64,000 bases of DNA from JBJXGV01 sp046160485 (GTDB lineage: Bacteria > Orphanbacterota > Orphanbacteria > JBJXGV01), in NCBI GenBank assembly GCA_046160485.1, contig JBJXGV010000001.1, forward strand, positions 1 through 64,000, given 5' to 3'. This document shows, in pieces, positions 24,965 to 34,018 of this stretch. The notes beneath the pieces are model-generated. The model ran no database searches, was not told where the DNA came from, and was given only the letters and a program-made list of their open reading frames with translations. The position numbers were made by a program, and so were the translations under genes. Numbering within the stretch: the first letter of the stretch is position 1; every line of letters begins with the position of its first letter.

Positions 24965-25972
24965 TCACCAGCGAAGTACCGCAGCGCCCCATGTGAATCC
25001 GCCGCCGAAGACGACGATCTCCACGAGATCGCCCTGCTTGAGGCGCCCGTTGCGCCGCGCCTCGTCGAGCGCGATCGGAACCGACGCCGCGCTCGTGTTG
25101 CCATACTGATCGATATTGATAAAGACCTTCGACATCGGAACGCCGATGCGATCGGCGACCGCCTCGATGATGCGGAGGTTGGCTTGATGCGGCACCAACA
25201 GATCGAGTTCCTCGCCGGTCACTCCCGCGCGATCGAGCGCGGCAAGCGACGCAGCCCCCATCTCCTTGACGGCATACTTGAAGACGCTGTTGCCCGCCAT
25301 CTTGATGTAGTGGAGCCGTTGGTCGAGAACTTCCTGCGAGATCGGCGCGCGCGATCCGCCGCCGGGCATGTTGAGCCAGTTCGACAACGTGCCGTCGGAA
25401 CCGAGGAGCACGGAGAGAATGCCACGTCCCTCGGGCACGACTCCGACGACCGCGGCGCCAGCGCCATCGCCGAAGAGAACGCATGTGTTGCGGTCGGTCC
25501 AGTCGGTGATCTTCGAGAGCGTTTCGGCGCCGATGACGAGGACCTTTTCGTACGTGCCGCCGCCGACGAGCGAGTTGGCGAGCGAGAGGCTGTAGACGAA
25601 CCCGGAGCACGCAGCCGACACATCGAAGCCGCACGCGTTCTTCAGTCCCAGCGCGCTCTGCACAAGACACGCCGTCGCGGGAAAGAGCATGTCCGGCGTC
25701 GCGGTCGCGAGGATGATGAGGTCAACCTCTTCGGCGGCGACGCCGGCGTCGGCGAGTGCGCGCCGCCCCGCCTCCGCGGCGAGATCGGAGGTCGCCGTGT
25801 TCGCGTCGGCGATATGGCGCGACTTGATTCCGGTTCGCGACATGATCCACTCGTCGCTCGTATCGACCATCTCGGCAAGTTCGGCGTTCGTGAGTACGCG
25901 TTCGGGCGCGTACGATCCCGTTCCGAGGATGCCGACGGGCCTGGCATGCCCGCGGGCTTTGGAATCTTTCAA
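24965..25972 (-). CDS. fabH: 3-oxoacyl-ACP synthase III
   Basis: 335 residues. The triad is Cys in VSAACSGFVY, His in LVPHQANLRI and Asn in GNTSAASVP. It starts fatty-acid synthesis from acetyl- or branched acyl-CoA and malonyl-ACP. The likely start is TTG at 25972, overlapping the plsX stop as TTGA. No ATG or GTG lies near the start of similarity (VGILGTGSYAPERV). Confidence 0.95.
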   Translation of the reverse strand: MKDSKARGHARPVGILGTGSYAPERVLTNAELAEMVDTSDEWIMSRTGIKSRHIADANTATSDLAAEAGRRALADAGVAAEEVDLIILATATPDMLFPATACLVQSALGLKNACGFDVSAACSGFVYSLSLANSLVGGGTYEKVLVIGAETLSKITDWTDRNTCVLFGDGAGAAVVGVVPEGRGILSVLLGSDGTLSNWLNMPGGGSRAPISQEVLDQRLHYIKMAGNSVFKYAVKEMGAASLAALDRAGVTGEELDLLVPHQANLRIIEAVADRIGVPMSKVFINIDQYGNTSAASVPIALDEARRNGRLKQGDLVEIVVFGGGFTWGAAVLRW

Positions 25973-26982
25973 CGGACCTCGCTTTCGTCGAGCGCGATAC
26001 GCCGGTCGATCTCGTCGTTGAGCTTGTAGCTCACGAACTGACTCGCCGTACGAATGGCGCTCTGAATCGCCTTCGACGATGACGAACCGTGGCAGATGAT
26101 GCAAACGCCGTTGACACCCAAGAGCGGGGCGCCGCCGTACGCTTCGTAGCTCATCGTCTTCGAAAACTCTTTGAACGCCGGCTTAAGCAGTGCGGCGCCG
26201 ACCCACGCCATCGGGTCGCGCTCGACCGTGGACTTCATGGTGGACTTCACGAAACCAAGAACGCTCTCCATGAATTTCAGGAGGATATTGCCGACGAACC
26301 CGTCGCACACGACGACATCGACGTCGCCGCGAAAGATCCCTCGCCCCTCGACGTTGCCGACGAAGTTGAGAGTCGAACGCTTGAAGAGTTGGTGCGCCTC
26401 CTGCGCGACGTCGTTCCCCTTCGATTCTTCCTCGCCGATGTTGAGCAGGCCGACACGCGGGTTCTCGCGCTTGAGGATGTGGCGCGCGTAGACCATTCCC
26501 ATCTCGCCGAACTCGAGCAGATGAATCGGCTTCACGTTGGCGTTCGCGCCGACGTCGAGCAGCACGCAGCCTCCTGCGGCCGTCGGGAGAAACGTTGCGA
26601 TCGCGGGGCGGCGCACGTGACTTAAGCGCCCGAGCGTTAGAAGCGCTCCCGAAACGACGGCGCCTGTGTTCCCGGTCGAGATGAACGCCTGCGCGCGGCC
26701 TTGCTTCTGAAGATCGAGGCCGACCGCGATCGACGATGTCGGCTTGCGGCGCAACACGCCCGCGCCGCTCTCGGACATCGACACGGCATCCTCGGCGTGG
26801 ATCAACTCGATCGGAAGACGCGTGGCGTCGTGGGCGCGGAGTTCGCGCTCCAAATCGATCTGCCGTCCGACGAGAACGACCTCGACGCCTTCCTTGTGTC
26901 CGTTCCGGAGGGCCCCAACCACGCCTTCGACGATGACGCCCGGGCCGCGATCTCCGCCCATGGCGTCCACCGCGATGCGCAC
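25969..26982 (-). CDS. plsX: Phosphate acyltransferase PlsX
   Basis: 337 residues. The family start AVDAMGGDRGPGVIVEG, the central STGNTGAVVSGALLTLGR and DVGANANVKPIHLLEFG are clear. It makes acyl-phosphate from acyl-ACP for phospholipid synthesis. It lies 34 bases after rpmF and is translationally coupled to fabH, the standard gene order. Confidence 0.97.
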   Translation of the reverse strand: MRIAVDAMGGDRGPGVIVEGVVGALRNGHKEGVEVVLVGRQIDLERELRAHDATRLPIELIHAEDAVSMSESGAGVLRRKPTSSIAVGLDLQKQGRAQAFISTGNTGAVVSGALLTLGRLSHVRRPAIATFLPTAAGGCVLLDVGANANVKPIHLLEFGEMGMVYARHILKRENPRVGLLNIGEEESKGNDVAQEAHQLFKRSTLNFVGNVEGRGIFRGDVDVVVCDGFVGNILLKFMESVLGFVKSTMKSTVERDPMAWVGAALLKPAFKEFSKTMSYEAYGGAPLLGVNGVCIICHGSSSSKAIQSAIRTASQFVSYKLNDEIDRRIALDESEVR

Positions 26983-27016
26983 TACCGCAACCCCCTCAAA
27001 CCGCCCGGCGCGGGAA

Positions 27017-27262
27017 TTACTTCTCCTTCACCAAAAGGACTCGGCGCGCGGGTTTTACGGTCTTGCGCGTCGTCCCGGCGCCTCCGGCATCCGCTTCGAT
27101 CTTCGAGCGCGTGCCGTAGTAGCCGCAGTGCGGGCAGATGCGATGCGGCTGCTTCGACTGGCTGCAGTGCGGGCACTTCGAACGCGCCGGGTTCGTGAGC
27201 TTCCAGTGCGTGCGGCGCTTCCGGCCGCGCGCCTTCGATATTTTTCGTTTTGGGAGACCCAT
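27017..27262 (-). CDS. rpmF: 50S ribosomal protein L32
   Basis: 81 residues. It has the L32 start GLPKRKISKARGRKRR and a zinc-ribbon of two CPHC pairs (SKCPHCSQ and ICPHCGYY). The tail after the zinc site is some 20 residues longer than usual L32. It lies between the DUF177 gene and plsX, the conserved neighbourhood. Confidence 0.95.
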   Translation of the reverse strand: MGLPKRKISKARGRKRRTHWKLTNPARSKCPHCSQSKQPHRICPHCGYYGTRSKIEADAGGAGTTRKTVKPARRVLLVKEK

Positions 27263-27313
27263 CGGTTCCCTCCTCTCATTATCGTGTCGCGCTCGAGTGC
27301 ACTCGGGCGACGT

Positions 27314-27838
27314 TTACTGGCTTCTCTTTTCACCGAGCCCGCCAAGTGCTCGCCAGCGCGGATCCGATTGGGTGGCACACTGGCACGCCGCGTCGTTCCG
27401 GTTGACGCCGCAGACCGGGCATATCCCCTTGCAGTCGTCGCGGCAAAGCGACTTCATCGGAAGCTCGAGCATCACGCGCTGGCGAATAACCGGCGCCAGA
27501 TCCACACGTGTCGCGCGCCGTCCTACGAAATGAACCTCGTCGTCGTCGGGATCCGTGTCCGAGAACTCCACGTCGCCGAGATGATAGATCTCTCGCAGAT
27601 CGACCTGAACATCGTCCGAGAAGTCGCTGAGGCAGCGATCGCAGATCCGTCGCGCCACCACATCGACTTCGCCGGAAACGACGATCGTCGGGCCGTCACG
27701 GGTCACCCGAAGGGCAAAGCGAACCGGATCCGTGACCGCGACGACCTGTTCTGGGAAACCGAATGAGGAGGCGTCCTCCTCGCCTTCCAGGAGATGCGCG
27801 CCGGGCTCGCACCCGGCGATATCCAGGTACAGAGACAT
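27314..27838 (-). CDS. DUF177 (YceD-family) protein
   Basis: 174 residues. It carries the DUF177 pattern: CDRCLSDF in the first half, and CRDDCKGICPVCGVN (a likely zinc site) near the C-terminus. The family is linked to 23S rRNA accumulation and almost always precedes rpmF, as here (51 bases). A GGAGGAAG ribosome site precedes the ATG. Confidence 0.9.
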   Translation of the reverse strand: MSLYLDIAGCEPGAHLLEGEEDASSFGFPEQVVAVTDPVRFALRVTRDGPTIVVSGEVDVVARRICDRCLSDFSDDVQVDLREIYHLGDVEFSDTDPDDDEVHFVGRRATRVDLAPVIRQRVMLELPMKSLCRDDCKGICPVCGVNRNDAACQCATQSDPRWRALGGLGEKRSQ

Positions 27839-27901
27839 GCGCTGCTTCCTCCCCTGATCTTTCAGAGAACCCGATGAAGGAATCTCTTACGTAAGCGGCT
27901 C

Positions 27902-27931
27902 AATCTAGCAGAGCGCTATTTGGTCTGTCAA
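27902..27931 (-). promoter_or_regulatory. Sigma-70-type promoter of the DUF177-rpmF-fab operon
   Basis: Minus-strand TTGACA (27926-27931), an 18-base spacer, then TAGATT (27902-27907). The start is predicted near 27895, about 57 bases before the DUF177 ATG. The remaining part of the 220-base divergent gap up to the DUF401 gene shows no other strong signal. Confidence 0.65.
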
Positions 27932-28058
27932 ACGATCTGTCCGAGCGCAACAGCGCGCGGGCGGCGAGCTTGGGCGCGAGAAAGGGATCGACACCGCGGC
28001 AACCGGCAAATCATTATGAGCGAATTCGTTTGGCCATTGTGCGGAGAGGCGTCGCGAC

Positions 28059-29336
28059 GTGATCCTCTACATCAAGCTTGCGGTCTTGGTCGGAGTCTTT
28101 CTTGGCGCGCTGCGTCTTAAGGTCGGCCTCGGAACCATCCTCCTCGTTTGCACGGGCCTTGTCGGCCTTCTGTTTCCGGTCCGGCCCGCCGAGTTTCTGA
28201 GCGCGGTGTTCGGCGCGGTGCTCGACCGTCCAACGGTCGAACTCGTCGCGATCGTTTTCATCACGGTGATGTTGGGGGGCCTCATGCGCGAGTCGGGCGC
28301 GCTGCGCGAGATGACGGGCTCGCTGCGCGAGATGATTCCGGATTACCGGCTCGTCGTCGCGATTCCGCCCGCGCTTATCGGCCTGCTTCCGATGCCGGCC
28401 GGCGCGCTCGTCTCGGCGCCCTTGGTCGATGAGGCCGCCGGAGGCCGCCCAATCTCCGCCGAGGCGCGCACCTTTCTCAACTATTGGTTTCGCCATCTCT
28501 GGGAATACGTGTGGCCGCTCTACCCCGGCCTATTGATCGGCGCGGCGGTTCTTCAGGTACCGGTTCGGCGGATCGCAATCGCTCAGTACCCGTTGACGAT
28601 CGTTGCACTCGCAATCGGCCTCTGGTTCTTGTACCGGCGCCTGCCGCGCGACGCCGGCGCGACTTACGCTCGCCACGCCGGCGCGGGCGCGCGCCGCTTC
28701 GCGCGAAGCGTGTGGCCGCTCGGGGCGATCTTCGCTGGCGTTTTTCTCCTGCGCCTCTCGATTCTCGCCGCGCTGGCCGGGACCACGCTTGTTCTCCTAA
28801 TCACCCTGGCCGCCTCGCGGCGCCACTCGGTCAAAGCGCTCGCAAAGCTTGCGGTCGATAACATCTCGCCCGACACAGTGCTTCTGCTGTTATCGGTGAT
28901 GATGTTCAAGACGGCGCTCTCGGTCTGCGGCGCGCTCGAGGAGATTCCGCGCGCCTTCGCGGCCTCGGGGATCCCGCCGCTCGTGCCGCTTTTCGTCGCG
29001 CCGTTTCTCGTCGGCCTTCTGACCGGCGTCAACCAAGCTTACGTCGCGATCACGTTCCCGATTCTTGCGCCGCTCATGCACGCGGGCGGCGCGGCTGGCG
29101 CTAACGGGGCGGCCGGCGCGCCCGCGCTCCCGGCGGAGATGCTCGACATGTCGCTCGTCATGTTCGCGTACGTCTCGGGCTTTCTCGGGATCCTGCTCTC
29201 GCCGACCCACCTCTGTCTGGTGCTAACGCGCGAGTACTTTCGCGCGGAGTTTCGCGGCGTCTACCGGCTTCTCATCCCGCCGGTTCTCTGCCTCCTCGCC
29301 ACCGCGCTTCTTCTCGTCGCGCTGCGCGGCCGCTAG
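28059..29336 (+). CDS. DUF401 family integral membrane protein
   Basis: 425 residues with about ten hydrophobic segments. The signature MPAGALVSAPLVDEA followed by LNYWFRHLWEYVWPLYPG is characteristic of DUF401, a family of predicted transporters with unknown substrate. The GTG start has a GGAGAGG ribosome site nine bases upstream. It is first of a plus-strand run ending with the epimerase gene, but only 10-100 bases separate it from the sigma-factor gene, so co-transcription is possible. Confidence 0.85.
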   Translation: MILYIKLAVLVGVFLGALRLKVGLGTILLVCTGLVGLLFPVRPAEFLSAVFGAVLDRPTVELVAIVFITVMLGGLMRESGALREMTGSLREMIPDYRLVVAIPPALIGLLPMPAGALVSAPLVDEAAGGRPISAEARTFLNYWFRHLWEYVWPLYPGLLIGAAVLQVPVRRIAIAQYPLTIVALAIGLWFLYRRLPRDAGATYARHAGAGARRFARSVWPLGAIFAGVFLLRLSILAALAGTTLVLLITLAASRRHSVKALAKLAVDNISPDTVLLLLSVMMFKTALSVCGALEEIPRAFAASGIPPLVPLFVAPFLVGLLTGVNQAYVAITFPILAPLMHAGGAAGANGAAGAPALPAEMLDMSLVMFAYVSGFLGILLSPTHLCLVLTREYFRAEFRGVYRLLIPPVLCLLATALLLVALRGR

Positions 29337-29435
29337 AGACTTCCCATGCGACGTGCTACCATTCGCCGGCTCGCAGGCGACGCGCATCCCCCCCGTCCAA
29401 TCCAATCGCGCGGCGCCTCTCGTATTCACCACAAC

Positions 29436-30047
29436 ATGGTGGGACATGCCTTGAAGCTTCCGAGCGAAGCTGCCGAACACGATATCGGGGAATCGCGCCT
29501 CGCGTTTCTCGTCAGCGCGATCGCCGCCGGAAGCGAGTCGTCGCTGGCCGAGTTGTACGACGCGACGAGCCGGATGGTCCTGGGTCTTGCCGCGCGAATA
29601 CTTCGCGACCCGGAGTCAGCGGAGGAGGTCACGCTCGACGTGTATATGCAAGTGTGGAGGCAATCGGCCACCTATTCGCCGGCGCGCGGCAAGCCGAGCG
29701 CGTGGCTCCTGACGATCGCACGGAGCCGCGCGATCGACCGTCTGCGCTCGAACCAGACCCGGCGCACTCGCGAGGAACCGCTCGTCGCCGGGTTCGACGC
29801 GATCGCGCTGGATGATGATCCGGCGCTTACCAGCGCGCGTAACGACGAGCGACGGCGCGTCCTGACCGCGATCGGCACGCTTCCCGCCGAACAGCGCCGC
29901 GCGATCGAGCTGGCGTTTTTTCCCGGCTTATCGCATTCGGAAATCGCGGAACGGCTCGGCGAGCCGCTAGGCACGGTCAAAACGCGGATTCGCGCGGGCA
30001 TGATGAAACTGCGCGAAGTACTCAAACCCCTCGAGGAATGGGCGTGA
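29436..30047 (+). CDS. ECF RNA polymerase sigma factor
   Basis: About 203 residues from the ATG at 29436; an in-frame ATG at 29346 would add 30 unconserved residues. Region 2 is seen as LYDATSRMVLGLAARIL with DPESAEEVTLDVYMQVW and SAWLLTIARSRAIDRLR. Region 4 is LPAEQRRAIELAFFPGLSHS followed by EIAERLGEPLGTVKTRI. The wording resembles the ChrR-regulated ECF group (RpoE/SigK-like). The stop overlaps the start of the ChrR-like gene, indicating coupled expression of a sigma/anti-sigma pair. No autoregulated promoter was recognised. Confidence 0.92.
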   Translation: MVGHALKLPSEAAEHDIGESRLAFLVSAIAAGSESSLAELYDATSRMVLGLAARILRDPESAEEVTLDVYMQVWRQSATYSPARGKPSAWLLTIARSRAIDRLRSNQTRRTREEPLVAGFDAIALDDDPALTSARNDERRRVLTAIGTLPAEQRRAIELAFFPGLSHSEIAERLGEPLGTVKTRIRAGMMKLREVLKPLEEWA

Positions 30048-30757
30048 GCGACGACAGGTTCGGTGCCGGATCGGCGGGCGACGCAAGCGCTTCGGGGCAT
30101 ACGCACGACGAGGTGCTCGAAACCGCGGCGCTCTACGCGCTCGGCGCCATCCCGAGCGACGAGGCGCGCGCATTCGAGGCGCACTTGCGCGGCGGATGCC
30201 CCGACTGCGCGGCAGCCGTGCGGTCGTTCCTCGACATCACCGCGAGCCTCGAGAAGGCCGTCGCGAGTCCCGCGCTCGAGCCGAGCCCTGCGCTGCGCGA
30301 CGAACTCCTGCGCCGCGCCGCCCAGGAGAAGTCGGATCCGACCGCGCGCGCCGGCGCGCCGGCCGAGCGCCCCGCGGAGGAAACGCAGGTCTGGAAACGC
30401 TGGCAGGAGTCCGGAGGCTCGTTTATGGCACCGGGGTTGTTCACGCTCCGCGCCGCCGAAGGAAATTGGCAGGACACCGCGGTGCCGGGTGTTTCCGTGA
30501 AACCGCTCTTCGTCGACAAAGAGCGCGACTACGTCACGATGCTCGTCCGCATGGCGCCGGGCTCTTCGTATCCTCGCCACACGCATGCGGGCGCCGAGGA
30601 GTGCTTCGTCCTCGAGGGTAATCTGCGCGTCGCCGGCCGCGTCCTGCAGCCCGGCGACTACCAGCGCGCCGACGCCGCGTCGGACCACGGTGAGCAGTCC
30701 ACCGACGACGGATGTCTCTTGCTCATCGTTTCGTCCCAGCACGACGAACTCTTCTAG
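30044..30757 (+). CDS. ChrR-like cupin anti-sigma factor
   Basis: 237 residues from a GTG overlapping the sigma stop as GTGA (an ATG at 30038 is an alternative). The N-terminal anti-sigma domain has the zinc-finger pattern HTHDEVLETAALYALG...FEAHLRGGCPDC. The C-terminal cupin has PRHTHAGAEECFVLEGNLRV and a later His (SDHGEQS), matching metal ligands of ChrR. In Rhodobacter, ChrR releases its sigma factor on singlet oxygen stress; a similar oxidative trigger is an inference here. The ferritin gene lies 51 bases downstream. Confidence 0.88.
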   Translation: MSDDRFGAGSAGDASASGHTHDEVLETAALYALGAIPSDEARAFEAHLRGGCPDCAAAVRSFLDITASLEKAVASPALEPSPALRDELLRRAAQEKSDPTARAGAPAERPAEETQVWKRWQESGGSFMAPGLFTLRAAEGNWQDTAVPGVSVKPLFVDKERDYVTMLVRMAPGSSYPRHTHAGAEECFVLEGNLRVAGRVLQPGDYQRADAASDHGEQSTDDGCLLLIVSSQHDELF

Positions 30758-30808
30758 TAGGCGCGCCCCAGAGCGCGGTGCTACACTGCGCCACCGGAGG
30801 GAGGATTC

Positions 30809-31297
30809 ATGATCTCAGACAAGGTTCAGAAGTCGCTTAACGGTCAGATCAACATGGAGCTCTACTCGTCGTACCTCTACCTTTCGATGGCGTCGCACTT
30901 CCAGGCCGGGAATCTCAACGGTTTCTCGAATTGGATGAAGGCGCAGGCGAAGGAAGAGCTTCTTCACGCGATGAAGCTTTACGAGTACCTGCTCGAGCGC
31001 GGCGGCAACGTGGCGCTGGCGCGCGTCGATGCGCCCCCCGCTTCGTGGGCGACTCCGCTCGCGGCGTTCGAGGATTCGTACCGGCACGAGTGCGAGAACA
31101 CGAAACTCATCAACGACCTGATGGGCCTTGCGATCGCGGAGCACGATCACGCGACCGCGATCTTTTTGCAGTGGTTCGTCACGGAGCAAGTCGAGGAGGA
31201 ATCCTCCGCGAGCCAGATCGTCGAGAAGCTGCGCATGGCGGGCGGTACGCCGCCTGGGCTCCTCTTGCTCGACCGCGAACTTTCGCAGCGCATGTAG
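30809..31297 (+). CDS. ftnA: Non-haem ferritin
   Basis: 162 residues, four-helix ferritin. The ferroxidase ligands appear in QINMELYSSYLYL (Glu17), AKEELLHAMKLY (Glu-x-x-His) and TEQVEEE. It stores and oxidises iron. A strong GGAGGGAGG ribosome site precedes the ATG. Placement after the ECF sigma/ChrR pair suggests iron sequestration as part of an oxidative stress response. Confidence 0.95.
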   Translation: MISDKVQKSLNGQINMELYSSYLYLSMASHFQAGNLNGFSNWMKAQAKEELLHAMKLYEYLLERGGNVALARVDAPPASWATPLAAFEDSYRHECENTKLINDLMGLAIAEHDHATAIFLQWFVTEQVEEESSASQIVEKLRMAGGTPPGLLLLDRELSQRM

Positions 31298-31348
31298 TCT
31301 GCGCGCGCGATTTCTTTCCGCGAACGCGAAACGATTGAAGACGTCCGC

Positions 31349-32359
31349 ATGAGCGCCGCCGGTGAGCCAGTCCTCGTCACCGGCGGCGCCGGCTTTGTAG
31401 GGAGCCACGTCGTCGACGCGCTCGTCGATTCCGGCGTGCGCGTCCGCGCCCTCGTGCGCCCATCGACAAATAGGAGATTCCTCGACGCGCAACGCGTCGA
31501 ACTCCGTGACGGCGACATCACCGACGGAAGCGACGCGGGACACGAACGCCTCGTTCGCGCGCTGGAGGGCTGCTCGACGCTCTATCACGTTGCGGGCGTC
31601 GTGACGTCGGCGCGGAAGGAAAACTATCAGCGCGTCAACGTCGAGGGCGCGTCGCGCATCGCGCGCGCGGCGGCGGATGCGGGCGTGCGGCGCGTCATTC
31701 TCGTGTCATCGCAAGCCGCGGCGGGGCCGAGCGGCTCCTCGGCGCCCCGCACCGAGCGCGATGCCGAGGAACCGATGACGGCGTACGGGCGAAGCAAGCT
31801 CGACGGCGAACACGCCGTCCGCGCCGTCGCGAACGAACGCGGCCTCCAGATCGTGATCGTGCGGCCGCCCGCGGTGTACGGGCCTCGCGACCGCGCATTC
31901 GTCGGACTCTTCAAGCTCATCCGCCTCGGAATCGTGCCGCTGCACGGCGCCGCTCACTCGCAGCGAATCAGCATCGTCCACGCCGCCGACCTCGCGCACG
32001 GCATCGTACTCGCGGCGACGCGCGCGCCCTCGGGCGCGACCTACTTCTTGACGGATGGCGCGCAGCACACGGCGATCGAACTCGCGCAGGCCATCGCGCG
32101 CGCCCTCGGGAAGAAACCCGCGTTTCTCACGATCCCGCTGCCCGTCCTCAGCGCCCTCGCGTTCGCCGCGGAGATCGGCGAACGCGTGACCGGCCGCGCG
32201 GCGACCGTGACGCGCGAACGTCTGCGCCAGTGGACCGTGCCGTACTGGACGATCTCCGATGCCCGTGCGCGCGCCGAAATCGGCTACGCGCCTTCGCGCG
32301 ATCTCGTGGCGGGAATGGCGGAGACGGCCGCGTGGTACCGGAGCGCGGGCTGGCTCTAG
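31349..32359 (+). CDS. NAD(P)-dependent epimerase/dehydratase (extended SDR)
   Basis: 336 residues. The Rossmann motif is TGGAGFVGSHVVDAL, with the downstream DADTTDG-type pocket (RDGDITDG), the active-site Ser (VSSQAAAGPS) and YGRSKLDGE (Tyr-x-x-x-Lys). It resembles dihydroflavonol-4-reductase or 3-beta-hydroxysteroid dehydrogenase-like SDRs. A link with terpenoid modification is possible but no partner is adjacent. Substrate unknown. Confidence 0.88.
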   Translation: MSAAGEPVLVTGGAGFVGSHVVDALVDSGVRVRALVRPSTNRRFLDAQRVELRDGDITDGSDAGHERLVRALEGCSTLYHVAGVVTSARKENYQRVNVEGASRIARAAADAGVRRVILVSSQAAAGPSGSSAPRTERDAEEPMTAYGRSKLDGEHAVRAVANERGLQIVIVRPPAVYGPRDRAFVGLFKLIRLGIVPLHGAAHSQRISIVHAADLAHGIVLAATRAPSGATYFLTDGAQHTAIELAQAIARALGKKPAFLTIPLPVLSALAFAAEIGERVTGRAATVTRERLRQWTVPYWTISDARARAEIGYAPSRDLVAGMAETAAWYRSAGWL

Positions 32360-32378
32360 CGCGAACGGCGTTCGCGCG

Positions 32379-32897
32379 CTACTCGAGGTCCTGCTTCAGC
32401 AACTTGGCGCGGCGCGCAAGGCGATGCTTGCGCCGCTCGACCGCTTCGCGGTGGCGACGCCTCTCCTCCGCCGTCTCGAGTACGAGAGGCGGGACCTCGC
32501 TCGGCTTCCCGTTCTCATCGATCGCGACGAACGTGAGGTAGGCCGTGCTCGTGTGCCGCCGCTCCCCCGTCAGGATGTTCTCGGAGAGAACCTTCACGCC
32601 CACTTCCATCGACGAACGCGACACGTAGTTCACGCTCGAGCGCAGAATGATGAGCTGCCCGACTTTGATCGGCGAGAGAAAGTGGAGTTCGTCCATCGAC
32701 GCGGTCACGACGTGCCGCCGCGAGTGCCGGTGCGCCGCGATCGCGCCCGCCATATCGATGAGATGCATGACGCGTCCGCCCAAAACCTTCCCGAGCGGAT
32801 TCGTGTCGTTCGGGAGAACGACTTCGACCATTTCGGCGGCCGACTCGCTGACTCGTTTTCCGGGCCGGCTGCTCGCCGCTGGCTTCGCTTTCGTCAT
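32379..32897 (-). CDS. Acyl-CoA thioesterase (hotdog fold)
   Basis: 172 residues. It has the hotdog motif NPLGKVLGGRVMHLIDMAG and the substrate-channel ASMDELHFLSPIKVG typical of YciA/ACOT-type hydrolases, which release fatty acids from CoA. The C-terminal 40 residues are a basic, probably helical extension. It converges with the epimerase gene, 19 bases apart. Physiological substrate not known. Confidence 0.9.
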   Translation of the reverse strand: MTKAKPAASSRPGKRVSESAAEMVEVVLPNDTNPLGKVLGGRVMHLIDMAGAIAAHRHSRRHVVTASMDELHFLSPIKVGQLIILRSSVNYVSRSSMEVGVKVLSENILTGERRHTSTAYLTFVAIDENGKPSEVPPLVLETAEERRRHREAVERRKHRLARRAKLLKQDLE

Positions 32898-32990
32898 ACG
32901 CGCCCTCCTTGCGGAAGGCGAGATTCTAGCATCGAGTTCGGCTCTGTCAATCGACGCGAACGCGCGGCATCTTCCGCGCGCGCCCGCCGC

Positions 32991-33923
32991 CTACGCGGCG
33001 AACGTGCTGAGAAACGCGGTCGTCTGCGTGCGCGTCGTTTCGAGGATCGCGGCGATGCGCGCCTCGTCCGTCAGCCCGAGCTCGTGGAAAGCCGGATCGA
33101 GCGTGAAGTCGCACTCCTTCGGGCGGCGATCGAATCCGAGGTGCTCCGCGACCTTGTCGCCGCAGTAAACGATGAGCGTCAGCGTGTGGTGCTCGCGCGA
33201 GCGCGCCGGGTGATGATGATTGCGAATCACCTCGATCGCGTTCGGCGCTAGCTTCCAGCGGTTCCCGACGTAACCGCCGACCATCTCGTGGAAGTCGTCG
33301 ACGAGCACTTCTACCGAGTCGAGCCCGATCTCTTGCCCGGCCAGGTGCGTCTCCTCGATTTCAATGATCGAGTTGAGCAGCACGGGGCAGCCGATGTCGT
33401 GGAGCAAGCCGCAGAGAAACGCGCTCTCCTTTTCGACCTTGAGCGTCTCGGCGATCGTCGAGCACGCGATGGCGGTGGCGACGGAGTGCGTCCAATTGCA
33501 TTCCATCATCTCGGCGTAACGCTTCGCCTTGAAGACGCGCTGGTGGAGCGAAAGGCTGAACGTGAGGTCTCGCAGCGTGCGAAGCCCAAGCAGCGTAACG
33601 GCGCTCTTCAGCGACGTGATTCGCTGGCGTCCGACGTGAAACGCCGAGTTCACGAGCCCGAGCACCTTGCCCGCGAGGAATTGATCGGCGCGAATGAGCT
33701 TTTCGATTTGTTCCATCCCGGCGGACGGATCGTTCGAGACCTGCAGCACCTTCGTCGCGACGGTCGGGAGCGCCGGCACCACGAGTTCTTGCGCGTTTAG
33801 GCGCCGCTCCACGTCCCGCTTGATCTCGGCGAGCAATTCCTCGGCGACGCCGTGAGCACTTCCGCCCACGTCGTAGGTTTCGTTGTTTTTCGGAGGCGTG
33901 TACTTCTTTTCGACGGTCTTCAT
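32991..33923 (-). CDS. HDOD domain protein
   Basis: 310 residues. The HDOD fold is recognised from LPALPTVATKVLQVSNDPSAG-type wording, SLKSAVTLLGLRTLRDLTF, and FLCGLLHDIGCPVLLN with an HD-like pair. HDOD proteins act in signalling, often with chemotaxis or cyclic-di-GMP circuits. There is no second output domain (no GGDEF or EAL). A stand-alone gene, 95 bases upstream of the TrmJ-like gene on the same strand. Confidence 0.88.
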   Translation of the reverse strand: MKTVEKKYTPPKNNETYDVGGSAHGVAEELLAEIKRDVERRLNAQELVVPALPTVATKVLQVSNDPSAGMEQIEKLIRADQFLAGKVLGLVNSAFHVGRQRITSLKSAVTLLGLRTLRDLTFSLSLHQRVFKAKRYAEMMECNWTHSVATAIACSTIAETLKVEKESAFLCGLLHDIGCPVLLNSIIEIEETHLAGQEIGLDSVEVLVDDFHEMVGGYVGNRWKLAPNAIEVIRNHHHPARSREHHTLTLIVYCGDKVAEHLGFDRRPKECDFTLDPAFHELGLTDEARIAAILETTRTQTTAFLSTFAA

Positions 33924-34018
33924 CCGCGGGGTTGCTCCTATGGATGCGAGTTGCCAAAGCGCCGGACCTGAGCTGTCTCGCCTAACTTCTAGAGTGTCGG
34001 CAAATCCTGCGGAAAGGT

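Noticed and set aside
30758..30808. Separate ferritin promoter (TACACT at 30782-30787)
   Set aside because: No acceptable -35 at 16-18 bases; only a weak -10-like match.
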